64,000 bases of DNA from Bacteroides mediterraneensis (GCF_025993685.1 NZ_DAJPEN010000001.1:2604001-2668000); one strand, 5' to 3'. Shown: positions 16,230 through 26,097, numbered from the stretch's first letter. A program made the numbers and translations. Notes: generated by a model from the letters alone, not told the origin.

Positions 16230-17684
16230 ATGAGACTTAAGTTCTTGGCCGCAATCGGACTTGCAGCCACACTCTACAGTTGTGATGATACCACTACCGG
16301 TATCGGTGATTTCGTGGCAGACGCGGATGAAATTACGGCATCGGCTCAAACTTTCGAAGCGACCACAAAGACACTGAAATATACGGATTTGAATCCGAAT
16401 GGTGTATTCTCCCGTACCAGCAATGCGTATTTAGGGAAATTCACAGACCCGGACTTCGGAACCTATACCACTGACTTCATTACACAAATCAACTGTACGG
16501 AAGGTTTTGAATTTCCAGAAACCATGCAGGATATCGTATCCACTACGCTGGAACTGTCTTATTCCAGTTTCTTCGGCGATTCATTGGCACCGATGCGTGT
16601 AAGGGTGGATATGTTAAACCGAGAAATCGACGATGATGGAGAAGACTTAAGTTTATATTATACTTCTTATAATCCGGAAAACTTCTACAATAAAAATGAA
16701 GAAGCCTTGGCCGAACAGGATTACGCCGTGCGCGACAATTCATGGAGCGAAGAGGAAATTGATTCCATCAAAAAAGCCAATGGATACTATCCTCCTTTGG
16801 TCATTGATTTGGATAAAGCCAGAAAAGCGAAAGGGGAAGAAACTTTCAGCGCATTCCTGAAAAGGAAATACAATGAAGACAAAAAGAACTTTAAAGACTC
16901 ATACTCCTTCATCCACAACGTATTGCCGGGATTTTATGTACACAACACAAGTGGAGAAGGTTCGATTTTGTATATCGGAGCCATCTGGCTGCGCATGAAA
17001 GTGAGTTACCTGATAGAAAGTTCATCGGGTAAGGTGGATTCCTTAGTTTACACTTCCATCCCGTTTGCCGCAACAAATGAGGTATATATGTCCACACGTT
17101 TAAGTAACTCTGGAGACAATTTGGAAAAACTGGCTGCGGAAACGCACAACACATATCTGAAAACGCCTGCCGGCCTTTGCACGGAAGTGAAGCTCCCGCT
17201 GAAAGAAATGTATGAAGCCCTTGGCAATGATACACTGAACTCTGTATCTATGTCATTTACTAAGTACAAAAATGTCAGCGAAAACTCGGCAAGCAGTCCT
17301 TACAAGATGGGAACACCACAGAATTTGCTGCTCATCCGAAAAAGTGAAGTAAAAGACTTCTTTGAACAGAAGCAAAATTATGACAGCAAGACGTCTTTCC
17401 TCGGCACTTACAACAGTACGACGAACTCTTATTCATTCTCACAGGTAAACCGTCTGATCAGTCAGATATTCAGCGACATGAGAACCAAAAAGGAACCTGC
17501 TGAAGGATGGGATGAATACAATACAATGGTATTGATTCCTGTAAAGAAAGAAACAGACTCACAGCAGAATACAATTGGACTTTCACACGATTTGGAAGTA
17601 AATTCAGCTAAACTGGTAGGTGGGGAAGACGGTGAGAAGATAAAAATGGAAGTCATCTACACTAAACCTAAATTCAATAAATAA
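16230..17684 (+). CDS. DUF4270 lipoprotein
   Basis: The 484-residue protein has a short signal peptide ending in the lipobox LYSC (Cys at about residue 18), so it is probably an envelope lipoprotein. The mature region begins DDTTTGIGDF and contains many beta-type segments and the late pattern YNTMVLIPV. This fits the DUF4270 family of Bacteroidetes. Function is unknown. It lies 26 bp after the half glycogen synthase gene and is probably co-transcribed with it. A bidirectional terminator follows. Confidence 0.82.
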   Translation: MRLKFLAAIGLAATLYSCDDTTTGIGDFVADADEITASAQTFEATTKTLKYTDLNPNGVFSRTSNAYLGKFTDPDFGTYTTDFITQINCTEGFEFPETMQDIVSTTLELSYSSFFGDSLAPMRVRVDMLNREIDDDGEDLSLYYTSYNPENFYNKNEEALAEQDYAVRDNSWSEEEIDSIKKANGYYPPLVIDLDKARKAKGEETFSAFLKRKYNEDKKNFKDSYSFIHNVLPGFYVHNTSGEGSILYIGAIWLRMKVSYLIESSSGKVDSLVYTSIPFAATNEVYMSTRLSNSGDNLEKLAAETHNTYLKTPAGLCTEVKLPLKEMYEALGNDTLNSVSMSFTKYKNVSENSASSPYKMGTPQNLLLIRKSEVKDFFEQKQNYDSKTSFLGTYNSTTNSYSFSQVNRLISQIFSDMRTKKEPAEGWDEYNTMVLIPVKKETDSQQNTIGLSHDLEVNSAKLVGGEDGEKIKMEVIYTKPKFNK

Positions 17685-17708
17685 ACAGCTGTTAGGAAGC
17701 GGATATCA

Positions 17709-17747
17709 TAAAAAAATCCTGGAATCGATTGATTCCAGGATTTTTTT
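17709..17747. terminator. Bidirectional terminator between DUF4270 and GH57 genes
   Basis: A 13-bp perfect stem, AAATCCTGGAATC (17714-17726) and GATTCCAGGATTT (17731-17743), has a 4-nt loop. It is flanked by an A-run on the left and a T-run on the right, so it works for both converging genes. Confidence 0.92.
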
Positions 17748-17767
17748 ATTCCGATAATTCATCGGAT

Positions 17768-19153
17768 TTATGCTTTCTTTGAAGTGGTTTTCTTAGCCGT
17801 GGAAGAAGCAGCTTTCTTGGCCGGAGCCTTCTTTGCCGGAGCTTTTTCCACTTTCTGCTCCTTCTCTTTCAGCTGTGCCTGCAAATGTTTCACCTCATCA
17901 TTCAACTGCACCAGCTCTTCCTCCTGGTTACGTATAGTAGTCAACAAAGAATTCAATTCCTCGTCTTCCATATCTACCGGATACAAGGCATTGACACGTC
18001 CGATAAAGTCGCCCAAGATATTCATGTAATTGGTGAACGCATCATACGGAGAATCATAAATTCCACGATCCAAAGCCACTCCCATCTGTTTAGTGGTCAT
18101 GAAACGGAAATTATTGCTTGCCTGCAGGTAATCCCAGTCTTGTTTGATTCGGCGGTCTGAGCACAAGTGTACACGTTCTGCCACGCTGTAAAGCTTATCA
18201 AACGCTTCACGCTGCATCACGTTACCCAACCATGGACTGATATCACGCTCTTCGTCTACCCATGACATCGGATAAGGCACATCAATCATATCTACCGATT
18301 TCAGCTTGGTCACAATTTCTGAAGGAGTAGAGAACGTAATTCCTTTCTGACGGGCACATTCAGGCAGCGCTTTCAGGAATTCCAGAATATTGGAAGACAA
18401 CGGCTGGAAAATACCCAATGCAGAGAGTTCCATAAAGATATTGATGACCTGTTCGTTTTCAGGCAAAGAAGCAATCCAACCAATGTATTTATCGGCAAAC
18501 AGCGGATATTCACTCCATTCACTGTTAGAGAAACGCAAGCTGATATCGTCCGACAACTTAAAGTCACGAAGCAATAATTTCAGATTCGGATTTTCGGCAC
18601 AATGATACAAGTAGTGAGGACTCTTCCAGCCCAATACATGTTTCGCACCTTCAGCCAACATTCCTTTGAAGCCCATATCGGCTACAATGCCTCCAATTTC
18701 GTTATCGTAAATCAAACTGGAATTGCGGAATACCTTAGGTTCCTGACCGAAATAATCTTTAATCTTCACACGCATACGTTCTACTTCTTCCCGGAAGCAG
18801 GTTTCATTCTTCAAAGAAGACAAGCCGTGTGAATAAGGCTCGCAAAGGAACTCGCAGCAACCTGTCGCATTCAGCTCATGCAACAGTTCTATGACTGCAG
18901 GCGCATGAATCTCCAGCTGCTCCAAAGCGACTCCTGAAATAGACAATGCGACCTTAAATGCTCCGTTTGACGATTTTGCCATCTCAATCAGGGTCTTCAA
19001 AGCGGGAATATAAGAGCGTTCAGCCACCTCATTCATACCCTGCTCATTGGCATAATCATCGTAATAATAATGTTCCGAACCGATTTCAAAGAAACGATAA
19101 CGTTTCAAATGAATAATCTGGTGTATTTCAAAGTAAAGACAAATTGTTTTCAT
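17768..19153 (-). CDS. GH57-family alpha-amylase-like enzyme with coiled-coil and Lys/Ala-rich tail
   Basis: The first 370 or so residues resemble GH57 polysaccharide-active enzymes: an early FEIHQIIH motif, EFLCEPYSHGL near residue 102, RNSSLIYDNEIGG, and a later SNSEWSEYP. No signal peptide is seen, so it is cytoplasmic and probably acts on glycogen or maltodextrin. I could not assign the catalytic pair with certainty. From about residue 395 there is a coiled coil (LVQLNDEVKHLQAQLKEKEQ) and then a basic tail of about 25 residues made of KAPAKK-type repeats, like histone H1 tails. It is the last gene of a three-gene operon with the glycosyltransferase and debranching enzyme. Confidence 0.85.
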   Translation of the reverse strand: MKTICLYFEIHQIIHLKRYRFFEIGSEHYYYDDYANEQGMNEVAERSYIPALKTLIEMAKSSNGAFKVALSISGVALEQLEIHAPAVIELLHELNATGCCEFLCEPYSHGLSSLKNETCFREEVERMRVKIKDYFGQEPKVFRNSSLIYDNEIGGIVADMGFKGMLAEGAKHVLGWKSPHYLYHCAENPNLKLLLRDFKLSDDISLRFSNSEWSEYPLFADKYIGWIASLPENEQVINIFMELSALGIFQPLSSNILEFLKALPECARQKGITFSTPSEIVTKLKSVDMIDVPYPMSWVDEERDISPWLGNVMQREAFDKLYSVAERVHLCSDRRIKQDWDYLQASNNFRFMTTKQMGVALDRGIYDSPYDAFTNYMNILGDFIGRVNALYPVDMEDEELNSLLTTIRNQEEELVQLNDEVKHLQAQLKEKEQKVEKAPAKKAPAKKAASSTAKKTTSKKA

Positions 19154-19168
19154 ATCGTATTGCTGTTT

Positions 19169-20440
19169 TTATTTTCCATAATTTTTTAAGACTTGCTCAT
19201 AAAGTCCACGAATCTTCACGCCGACCTTCTCCCATACAATACCATCCACCTCTTTCTTTCCTTCATCGCGGAGATATTCATACAATGAATCATTGGTACA
19301 AATGGAATGAATAGCATCTGCCATGGCATGTATATCCCAATAATCGGTCTTTATACACTTGGAAAGGATTTCCGCACAACCAGACTGTTTGGAAATAATC
19401 GTCGGTACGCAACACTGCATGGCTTCCAACGGAGAAATACCAAACGGCTCGGATACCGAAGGCATGATATATACATCGCTCAACTTCAAAACCTCATACA
19501 CTTGTTTCCCTTTCATGAATCCTGGGAAATGGAACCGGTCGGCAATACCTCTTTCCGCCGCCAGGCGAATCATGGCGTTCATCATGTCACCGCTTCCGGC
19601 CATCACAAACCGAACGTTACGAGCACGCTTCAATACCATAGCCGCAGCTTCCACGAAATACTCCGGCCCTTTCTGCATGGTGATACGTCCGAGGAAGGTC
19701 ACAATCTTTTCTTTCGGATTCTTCTTCACCTGAATATCCTGAATCTCCTTGGAAAGCGGAGACACAGCATTGTGTACGGTAAAGACCTTGCGAGGATCCT
19801 GATAATACTTATTAATTACAGTCTGACGGGTAAGCTCGCTCACACACATAATGCAGTCTGCATGGTCCATACCGTTCTTCTCGATGGAATAAACCGTCGG
19901 ATTGACATTGCCTCTACTGCGGTCAAAGTCTGTGGCATGCACGTGGATAACCAACGGCTTGCCGGATACCTGTTTCGCATGGATACCTGCGGGATAAGTC
20001 AGCCAGTCGTGTGAATGAATAATATCAAACTGCTGCTGACGGGCCACTACCCCTGCTACGATGGAATAATTGTTGATTTCTTCATGCAGATTGTCCGGGT
20101 AGCGACCAGAGAACTCCAGACACCCCAAATCATTGGTATGCATATAATTGAAGTCCGCATAGATATGATCACGCAAATCATAATATAGCTGCGGATCCAT
20201 ATAGCTTCCCACTCTGTCTTTTACATAATCCCACTGTACGTCACGCCACACAATGGGCACACTGTTCATGCCTATGATACGCAAAAAACTCTGGTCTTCA
20301 TCGCCCCAAGGCTTCGGAATACAGAAAGTGATTTCCATATCCTGCTGCTGGGCAAGCCCATGAGTCAGTCCATAACTGGCTGTACCTAATCCTCCTAAGA
20401 TGTGAGGAGGAAATTCCCAACCAAACATCAAAACTTTCAT
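19169..20440 (-). CDS. GT4/GT5-like glycosyltransferase (glycogen synthase-like)
   Basis: The 423-residue protein has the GT-B fold. An N-terminal half carries GWEFPPHILGGLGTASYGL and HSHDWLTYPAG. A C-terminal half carries VTFLGRITMQKGPEYFVEAA and the nucleotide-sugar site SEPFGISPLEAMQCCVP. The GGLGTA loop resembles the GlgA donor loop. Together with its GH57 and debranching neighbours, this makes a glycogen-building role likely. It is probably the active synthase for this locus, unlike the half-length GT5 protein nearby. It starts 14 bp after the debranching gene ends. Confidence 0.87.
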   Translation of the reverse strand: MKVLMFGWEFPPHILGGLGTASYGLTHGLAQQQDMEITFCIPKPWGDEDQSFLRIIGMNSVPIVWRDVQWDYVKDRVGSYMDPQLYYDLRDHIYADFNYMHTNDLGCLEFSGRYPDNLHEEINNYSIVAGVVARQQQFDIIHSHDWLTYPAGIHAKQVSGKPLVIHVHATDFDRSRGNVNPTVYSIEKNGMDHADCIMCVSELTRQTVINKYYQDPRKVFTVHNAVSPLSKEIQDIQVKKNPKEKIVTFLGRITMQKGPEYFVEAAAMVLKRARNVRFVMAGSGDMMNAMIRLAAERGIADRFHFPGFMKGKQVYEVLKLSDVYIMPSVSEPFGISPLEAMQCCVPTIISKQSGCAEILSKCIKTDYWDIHAMADAIHSICTNDSLYEYLRDEGKKEVDGIVWEKVGVKIRGLYEQVLKNYGK

Positions 20441-20454
20441 ATAAACTCCTCCTC

Positions 20455-22392
20455 TTATTGATTGTTATATTTCTCCAACAAATTCAATGTACGTAAAATC
20501 TCGGCTACATTCATCGCAAACGAAATGGCACCTCTTCCCTGGAAAGGCGGATTGCCATCAAACAGTTCCGGAATGGAACCTATGCAATGACAGGTCATCT
20601 GGTCCTCGTAACTGATCAGCTGACGCTCTGCAAAGGAAATCGCACTCCGCTTGTAGATACGCAAATAAGCCTCCAGGTAGAAACCTTCCAACCACGGCCA
20701 TGCCGTACCCTGATGATATGCATAGTCTCGCTGAAGCTGAGGACCTACATAATTCGGATTGTAACCGCCACTCTTCGGACTTAAAGAACGGATTCCTTTC
20801 GGTGTCAGCAATTCTTTAGTCACAATGTCAATCACACCTTTCTTTTGTTTGGAATCAAGCGGAGAATAATCAAATGCAGCAGTGAAAATCATATTCGGGC
20901 GTACGCTCCAATCCATCATATCCCCATCTACATAATCCAGCAAATAGCCATACTCGTTCAGGAAGGTATGAATGAAAGAGGGAGCTGCCTTTTCCGAGAA
21001 CTGACGTAAATAAGCAGCAAAGCCCTCGTCTCCAGCCAGCAAATCAGCTACGAAACAAAGGGCATTGTACCATAACGCATTAAATTCTACTATATATCCC
21101 GTTCGTGCTACCACCGGACGTCCATTGACCGTAGAGTTCATCCATGTCACTGCTTTATCTTTTCCATTGGTATAAACCAGGCCATTATCATGTACTGCCA
21201 GATTAGGATGTTTGTTACCGGCCAAATACTCCATCACGTCTTTCAACAGTTTTCCGTATTTCACCCTTGCTTCATCCCACGACACCATCTTGGCATACTG
21301 CTGTATGGTCCATACCATCCACAGAAACACATCCGGATGTTCGATTTCGGTTACTTTGAGATGGCTTTCTTTTCCTTCCATAAACGCATAAACAGCTTTT
21401 ATGGCAGTTTCCATAATCATTTCAAACTTACCGACTTCTCCAATAGAAAGAGTCAATCCCGGCAAAGAAATAAACATGTCGCGTGCACGACATTTGAACC
21501 ATGGATATCCAGCCAAAATATAAGATTCCCCATCCTGCTTGTTCAAGAACTGGTGGGCGGAATTAATCAGACAGTTCTTAAAATTATTGCGTGGAGTACG
21601 CTGCTCCACTTCGGCTGCAAAGAGCGCATTTAAGGATTGGGTTTCTATCGGAGAAACACCACCAGAAAAAGTGACCGATTCCCCTTTCTTGATACTCACC
21701 TCGAAATAGCCTGGAACATACAAATCCTCATTAAAGTCATATCCACGTTCACGTTCCTTAGGATATTCAATGCCTCTGTACCAGTCAGGATGGAAACAGA
21801 ACTCATTCTCTTTGCTCAGCTGCATGTAGAGTTCGGGATATCCCGGATACATGCATGTCTTGATTCCATTTTCCACCATGTCATAATGACGGCTGGCCTG
21901 TGCATTCTCATGAGTGTACTGACGCACGCTGCGGAATGCCAGATAAGGACGAAGACGAAGAGTCGTTTCCGAATGTGCATCCACCAACGTGTAGCGAATT
22001 AAAATGCGGTTTTCATGATGCACGAAAACTTTCTCTTTCTTCAGCACGACTCCCCCGACCCGATAAACCGTAGTCGGCACTTTCTCACACTCAAACTCCC
22101 GGATGTACTTATGTCCTCTCGGACTAAAATTGTCACCTCCATACTTGTGAAGACCTAGATTGAATTCTGCGCCATGCTGAATGACGGTTTCATCCAAAGA
22201 AGAAAGCAACACATGGTTTTCATCATCCAACTCCGGCACAGGTATTACCAGCAAGCCATGATACTTGCGGGTATTACAATCCACGATAGTCGAACAATGA
22301 TAAGCCCCCGAGCGATTTGTACGAAGAATTTCTCTAGTCAGAGTTTCTTCCAGATTTGTCATTATAGTCTTATCAAATCGTAAATAACTCAT
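20455..22392 (-). CDS. Amylo-alpha-1,6-glucosidase (glycogen debranching enzyme)
   Basis: This cytoplasmic enzyme removes alpha-1,6 branch glucose from glycogen. The 645 residues comprise an N-terminal beta-rich domain (about 1-260; NRSGAYHCSTIVDCNTRKYH, typical of bacterial debranching enzymes) and an (alpha/alpha) barrel domain. The barrel shows AGYPWFKCRARDMFISLPG, DWSVRPNMIFTAAFDYSPL and YHQGTAWPWLEGFYLEAYL. No signal peptide is present. It is the first gene of the operon with the glycosyltransferase and GH57 enzyme, behind the promoter at 22454-22483. Confidence 0.93.
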   Translation of the reverse strand: MSYLRFDKTIMTNLEETLTREILRTNRSGAYHCSTIVDCNTRKYHGLLVIPVPELDDENHVLLSSLDETVIQHGAEFNLGLHKYGGDNFSPRGHKYIREFECEKVPTTVYRVGGVVLKKEKVFVHHENRILIRYTLVDAHSETTLRLRPYLAFRSVRQYTHENAQASRHYDMVENGIKTCMYPGYPELYMQLSKENEFCFHPDWYRGIEYPKERERGYDFNEDLYVPGYFEVSIKKGESVTFSGGVSPIETQSLNALFAAEVEQRTPRNNFKNCLINSAHQFLNKQDGESYILAGYPWFKCRARDMFISLPGLTLSIGEVGKFEMIMETAIKAVYAFMEGKESHLKVTEIEHPDVFLWMVWTIQQYAKMVSWDEARVKYGKLLKDVMEYLAGNKHPNLAVHDNGLVYTNGKDKAVTWMNSTVNGRPVVARTGYIVEFNALWYNALCFVADLLAGDEGFAAYLRQFSEKAAPSFIHTFLNEYGYLLDYVDGDMMDWSVRPNMIFTAAFDYSPLDSKQKKGVIDIVTKELLTPKGIRSLSPKSGGYNPNYVGPQLQRDYAYHQGTAWPWLEGFYLEAYLRIYKRSAISFAERQLISYEDQMTCHCIGSIPELFDGNPPFQGRGAISFAMNVAEILRTLNLLEKYNNQ

Positions 22393-22453
22393 AGTTGTAT
22401 ATTAAGGTTATAAATTAATATTCGTTCTAAAAAGATGTTATTTTATTTCCCCT

Positions 22454-22483
22454 CAAAATTAATGATTAAAAACTAATAGCAAA
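22454..22483 (-). promoter_or_regulatory. Promoter of the glycogen debranching operon
   Basis: On the minus strand, TTTG (22483-22480) and TAATTTTG (22461-22454) are separated by 18 bp, fitting the Bacteroides consensus. Transcription would start about 55 nt before the debranching enzyme ATG. Apart from this and the serS terminator, nothing else is visible in the 305-bp gap 22393-22697. Confidence 0.5.
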
Positions 22484-22603
22484 ACCAAAATCCTTTTTTT
22501 TTACCTTCCTACGTTGTTTTTTCTACAAAAAACGATATTTCTCCTCAAATGAAGTCCGTAAAATGTCATTACCTATCAGAATGTCCGGCTTCAAAAATAA
22601 GAT

Positions 22604-22665
22604 ATAAAAAAATCGCCTGACGGCCCTCCTCAATTTATTCAAAAAAGAGGTTCGTCAGACGATTT
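22604..22665 (-). terminator. Intrinsic terminator of serS
   Basis: A 13-bp stem with one mismatch, AAATCGCCTGACG (22610-22622) and CGTCAGACGATTT (22653-22665), is followed on the minus strand by a run of Ts (22612-22604). The loop is about 30 nt. Confidence 0.85.
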
Positions 22666-22697
22666 ATTTAGAAACCTATACGAATCAGTTTTTACAA

Positions 22698-23972
22698 TCA
22701 GTCAATCATATCAAAGCCGCAATAGGGAACCAACGCCTTTGGAATACGGATACCTTCCGGAGTCTGATTGTTTTCAAGCAAAGCAGCCACAATACGCGGC
22801 AAAGCCAATGCCGAACCATTCAACGTATGGCACAACTCTGCCTTCTTTTCAGCATTACGGTAACGACATTTCAAACGGTTGGCCTGATAGGTATCGAAAT
22901 TAGAAACAGAGCTAACTTCCAACCAACGTTTCTGAGCTTCGGAATACACCTCAAAGTCGAAACAAAGGGCTGCAGTGAAACTCATGTCACCTCCACAAAG
23001 ACGAAGAATACGGTAAGGAAGCTCCAGTTTCTTCAGCAAGCCTTCTACATGATCCAACATTTCTTGGTGAGACTGCTTGGAATGTTCCGGTTTATCGATG
23101 CGTACCAACTCAATTTTAGAGAATTCATGCAGACGGTTCAGCCCACGTACGTCTTTACCATAAGAACCAGCTTCACGACGGAAACACTGCGTATAGGCAC
23201 AATTCTTAATCGGCAACTGCTTTTCATCCAAAATCACATCACGATAGATATTAGTCACCGGAACCTCAGCAGTAGGAATCAAGTACAAATCATCCATCTC
23301 ACAGTGATACATCTGTGCTTCCTTGTCGGGCAACTGTCCTGTGCCATAACCAGAAGCGGCATTTACCACTGTAGGAGGCATAATTTCTTCATAGCCAGCA
23401 GCACGGGCCTCATCCAGAAAGAAATTGATCAGCGCACGCTGCAAACGAGCACCTTTTCCTTTATATACAGGAAAACCGGCTCCCGTAATCTTCACACCCA
23501 GGTCAAAATCAATCAAGTCATATTTCTTGGCCAGTTCCCAGTGAGGCAGTGCGTTCTTCGGAAGTTCAGTTTCCATTCCTCCCATTTTTTCTACCACATT
23601 ATCTTCTGCGCCAAAACCTTCCGGCACACATTCGTACGGCACATTCGGAATTGTGTAAAGCAAATTCTGCATATCCTCGGCTGCCTTATCCATTTCTGCC
23701 TGCAAGCTCTTGCTGGCTTCCTTGATTTCTGCCACACGCGCCTTGGCTGCTTCTGCTTCTTCTTTCTTGCCCTCTTTCATCAAAGCCCCAATCGTCTTTG
23801 AGGTAGAATTCACTTCTGAAAGGTTTTTATCTAATTGATTCTGTGCACTCCGTCTTTTATCGTTCAGTTCAAACACTTTGGCAATTGTTTCCTTTGCATT
23901 GGCAAAATGCTTTTTTTCCAATCCACGAATCACCTTGTCGGTATCTTCTGTAATTTGTTTAATGGTAAGCAT
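22698..23972 (-). CDS. serS: Serine-tRNA ligase
   Basis: This enzyme charges tRNA-Ser. The 424 residues show an N-terminal antiparallel coiled-coil arm (about 30-100, rich in Lys/Glu/Ala) and a class II catalytic core. Core features include TAEVPVTNIYRDVI, motif 2 CFRREAGSYGKDVRGLNRLH and motif 3 NGSALALPRIVAALLENNQ. Length is normal. The gene is a single unit with its own promoter (24014-24045) and terminator. Confidence 0.97.
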   Translation of the reverse strand: MLTIKQITEDTDKVIRGLEKKHFANAKETIAKVFELNDKRRSAQNQLDKNLSEVNSTSKTIGALMKEGKKEEAEAAKARVAEIKEASKSLQAEMDKAAEDMQNLLYTIPNVPYECVPEGFGAEDNVVEKMGGMETELPKNALPHWELAKKYDLIDFDLGVKITGAGFPVYKGKGARLQRALINFFLDEARAAGYEEIMPPTVVNAASGYGTGQLPDKEAQMYHCEMDDLYLIPTAEVPVTNIYRDVILDEKQLPIKNCAYTQCFRREAGSYGKDVRGLNRLHEFSKIELVRIDKPEHSKQSHQEMLDHVEGLLKKLELPYRILRLCGGDMSFTAALCFDFEVYSEAQKRWLEVSSVSNFDTYQANRLKCRYRNAEKKAELCHTLNGSALALPRIVAALLENNQTPEGIRIPKALVPYCGFDMID

Positions 23973-24013
23973 ATCTTTTTACTTTTTAGTATAATCCTCA
24001 CTGTTTCGTGCTG

Positions 24014-24045
24014 CAAAGATATAGTTTTTTATTGGAATACGTAAA
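24014..24045 (-). promoter_or_regulatory. serS promoter
   Basis: On the minus strand, TTTA (24045-24042) and TATCTTTG (24021-24014) are separated by 20 bp. The predicted leader is about 35 nt. No T-box-like structure is seen. Confidence 0.6.
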
Positions 24046-24073
24046 CAGATGTCACGTATAAAATCAGTTCCCT

Positions 24074-25255
24074 TTAGAAAACAGGAAGCGTGTAAACCAA
24101 ACCTAACGAAATTCGCTGCTGGTTGTAACTCTCGGCTCCCCAACGAGTGGCTCTTTCCGTCAGGTGTACATTCTTATACAGAAGATGCAGATAACACAAC
24201 AGTTCGCTGTTCTTCAGAGGATAATACTCGGCACAAAGCTGGGCATTCCAAACCCTACGGTAAGTCCCGGCTGAGATATTACCGGATGATTTAAATACAT
24301 TTCCCTGCTCATAGACTCCCTTGACATAGAGATTCCAGTGAGAAGCTACCCGATAATCCAGATTGAAAATGGTCGTAAAGTAATCCACATCCGACAAAGT
24401 CTGCCCCACCCCATCCTGTACGGTCACTCCACTAATCAATCCTTTCGAATCAATTCCTTCACGAGAATACATGAAATCAACGTACCCCAAGAAAGGCTTT
24501 TTGTCCCACACATTACCACAGGTAAAATAAAAGACATTTTTATTTTTGGCCAGCTGCCCATACGACAACGAATAACGGAGTTGCATAGCATGATCCACGA
24601 AATATCCGTCCCAGTTGACAGTAGCCAGCAAAGGAATCTTGGTGGCCTCTACATCTTCCGGCAGTCCATACATGAACTGGTCGTTACTGTCTCCATTCCG
24701 GTTGTTTGTCAACTGAAAATTGAATTCATGGCTGTCGTTCATTTTATAAGCCACATTCACCCCCGCCTGATAACAAGGTATCGTATTATTAAAATCGGAA
24801 TAATGCCGCACTTTAATGGCATTCACCCAGCATTCATAGCCACTGAACTGTACAGGCTGCTTTCCTGCGGTCAACTTCCATTTATCATTCAACTGCCAAC
24901 CGACCATAGCCAGTTCCACCGACCCGGAAAGATTGTCCAAAGGAATGTTAGGCGTCGTGTACTGATTCAGGGACTGCCGGAAATGATATGTAAATTTCTC
25001 ATGGAATCCCCCCAGCACCTCCAAACGGATACGATGCACCTTAAAAGCCGCTTCATCCAGTTTCCCATTCTGAAAAGATGCATCCACCGCCGAGCAGAAC
25101 TGAATGTTCATATCTGCCCAATCCACCTTTCGCTGACCTCCGGTCAACCGTTCCAACAACGACTCTTCCCCAGAGGATATCATCGGCTCACTTTGTGCGG
25201 CTGCCATTGTCACTCCTCCCAGCCAAAGACATAAGATGATACCGCTCCGTTTCAT
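24074..25255 (-). CDS. OprO/OprP-family outer-membrane porin
   Basis: From MKRSGIILCLW the protein is 393 residues with a signal peptide ending near AAAQ. An 11-codon upstream extension is rejected because the signal peptide begins at this Met. The mature part has the OprO/P pattern: DMNIQFCSAVDASFQNG, HRIRLEVLGGFHEKFTYHFR and a C-terminal LGLVYTLPVF ending in Phe, as outer-membrane barrels do. It is the last gene of an operon with miaA, a lipid kinase and kdsA, 38 bp after kdsA. This is a second, different porin from the one in the pst operon. Substrate is unknown. Confidence 0.87.
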   Translation of the reverse strand: MKRSGIILCLWLGGVTMAAAQSEPMISSGEESLLERLTGGQRKVDWADMNIQFCSAVDASFQNGKLDEAAFKVHRIRLEVLGGFHEKFTYHFRQSLNQYTTPNIPLDNLSGSVELAMVGWQLNDKWKLTAGKQPVQFSGYECWVNAIKVRHYSDFNNTIPCYQAGVNVAYKMNDSHEFNFQLTNNRNGDSNDQFMYGLPEDVEATKIPLLATVNWDGYFVDHAMQLRYSLSYGQLAKNKNVFYFTCGNVWDKKPFLGYVDFMYSREGIDSKGLISGVTVQDGVGQTLSDVDYFTTIFNLDYRVASHWNLYVKGVYEQGNVFKSSGNISAGTYRRVWNAQLCAEYYPLKNSELLCYLHLLYKNVHLTERATRWGAESYNQQRISLGLVYTLPVF

Positions 25256-25293
25256 ATATTTTTTTACCATGTTCCCGAACCGCCACATAAAGA

Positions 25294-26097
25294 TTACAGA
25301 CTTTGGCGAATTCGAACCAGTTTCACAAGCAAGTCTTCCAGCAAATCCAACTTCAGCATGTTGGCTCCATCACTTTTTGCCTTCGAAGGATCCTCATGCG
25401 TCTCCATAAACAAGCCATCCACTCCGACAGCTACTCCTGCTTTTGCCATTGTTTCGATGAGCTGCGGCATCCCTCCGGTAACCCCAGAAGTCTGGTTAGG
25501 CTGTTGCAAAGAATGTGTCACATCCAGAATAACCGGATGTCCGAACAATTGCATTTCAGGAATACCTCTATAGTCCACAATCAAATCCTGATACCCAAAC
25601 GTAGTTCCACGTTCTGTCAACATCACCTGGTTGTTTCCTGCCTCTACCACCTTATCTGCCGCAAACCGCATGGCAGCCGGTGAAAGAAACTGCCCCTTCT
25701 TGATATTGACTATCTTTCCCGTACGGGCAGCCGCTACCAGCAAATCGGTCTGTCGGCAAAGAAAAGCAGGAATCTGCAAAACATCCACATATTCGGCAGC
25801 CATTTCCGCCTCCGGTGCCGTATGGATATCTGTCACTACAGGCACGTCGAACGTATTCCGCACTTTTGCCAGAATCTTCAGAGCCTTTTCATCTCCAATG
25901 CCCGTAAAAGAATCCAGACGTGACCGGTTCGCTTTCCGGTAGGACCCTTTGAAAACATAAGGAATATGCAACTTATCCGTAATCTTCACAACCCGTTCCG
26001 CAATACGAAGAGCCATATCCTCTCCTTCTATCACACACGGTCCTGCCAGCAGGAAAAACATATCTTCTCGCTTTAAATCAGAAATATTCTTTATCAT
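25294..26097 (-). CDS. kdsA: 3-deoxy-8-phosphooctulonate synthase
   Basis: KdsA condenses arabinose 5-phosphate and phosphoenolpyruvate to Kdo-8-phosphate for the lipopolysaccharide core. The 267-residue protein shows LLAGPCVIEGEDMALRIAE at the start. It continues with FKGSYRKANRSRLDSFTGIG, VTDIHTAPEAEMAAEYVDVLQIPAFLCRQTDLL and TERGTTFGYQDLIVDYRGIP. Length is normal. It starts 3 bp after the lipid kinase gene ends. Confidence 0.96.
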   Translation of the reverse strand: MIKNISDLKREDMFFLLAGPCVIEGEDMALRIAERVVKITDKLHIPYVFKGSYRKANRSRLDSFTGIGDEKALKILAKVRNTFDVPVVTDIHTAPEAEMAAEYVDVLQIPAFLCRQTDLLVAAARTGKIVNIKKGQFLSPAAMRFAADKVVEAGNNQVMLTERGTTFGYQDLIVDYRGIPEMQLFGHPVILDVTHSLQQPNQTSGVTGGMPQLIETMAKAGVAVGVDGLFMETHEDPSKAKSDGANMLKLDLLEDLLVKLVRIRQSL

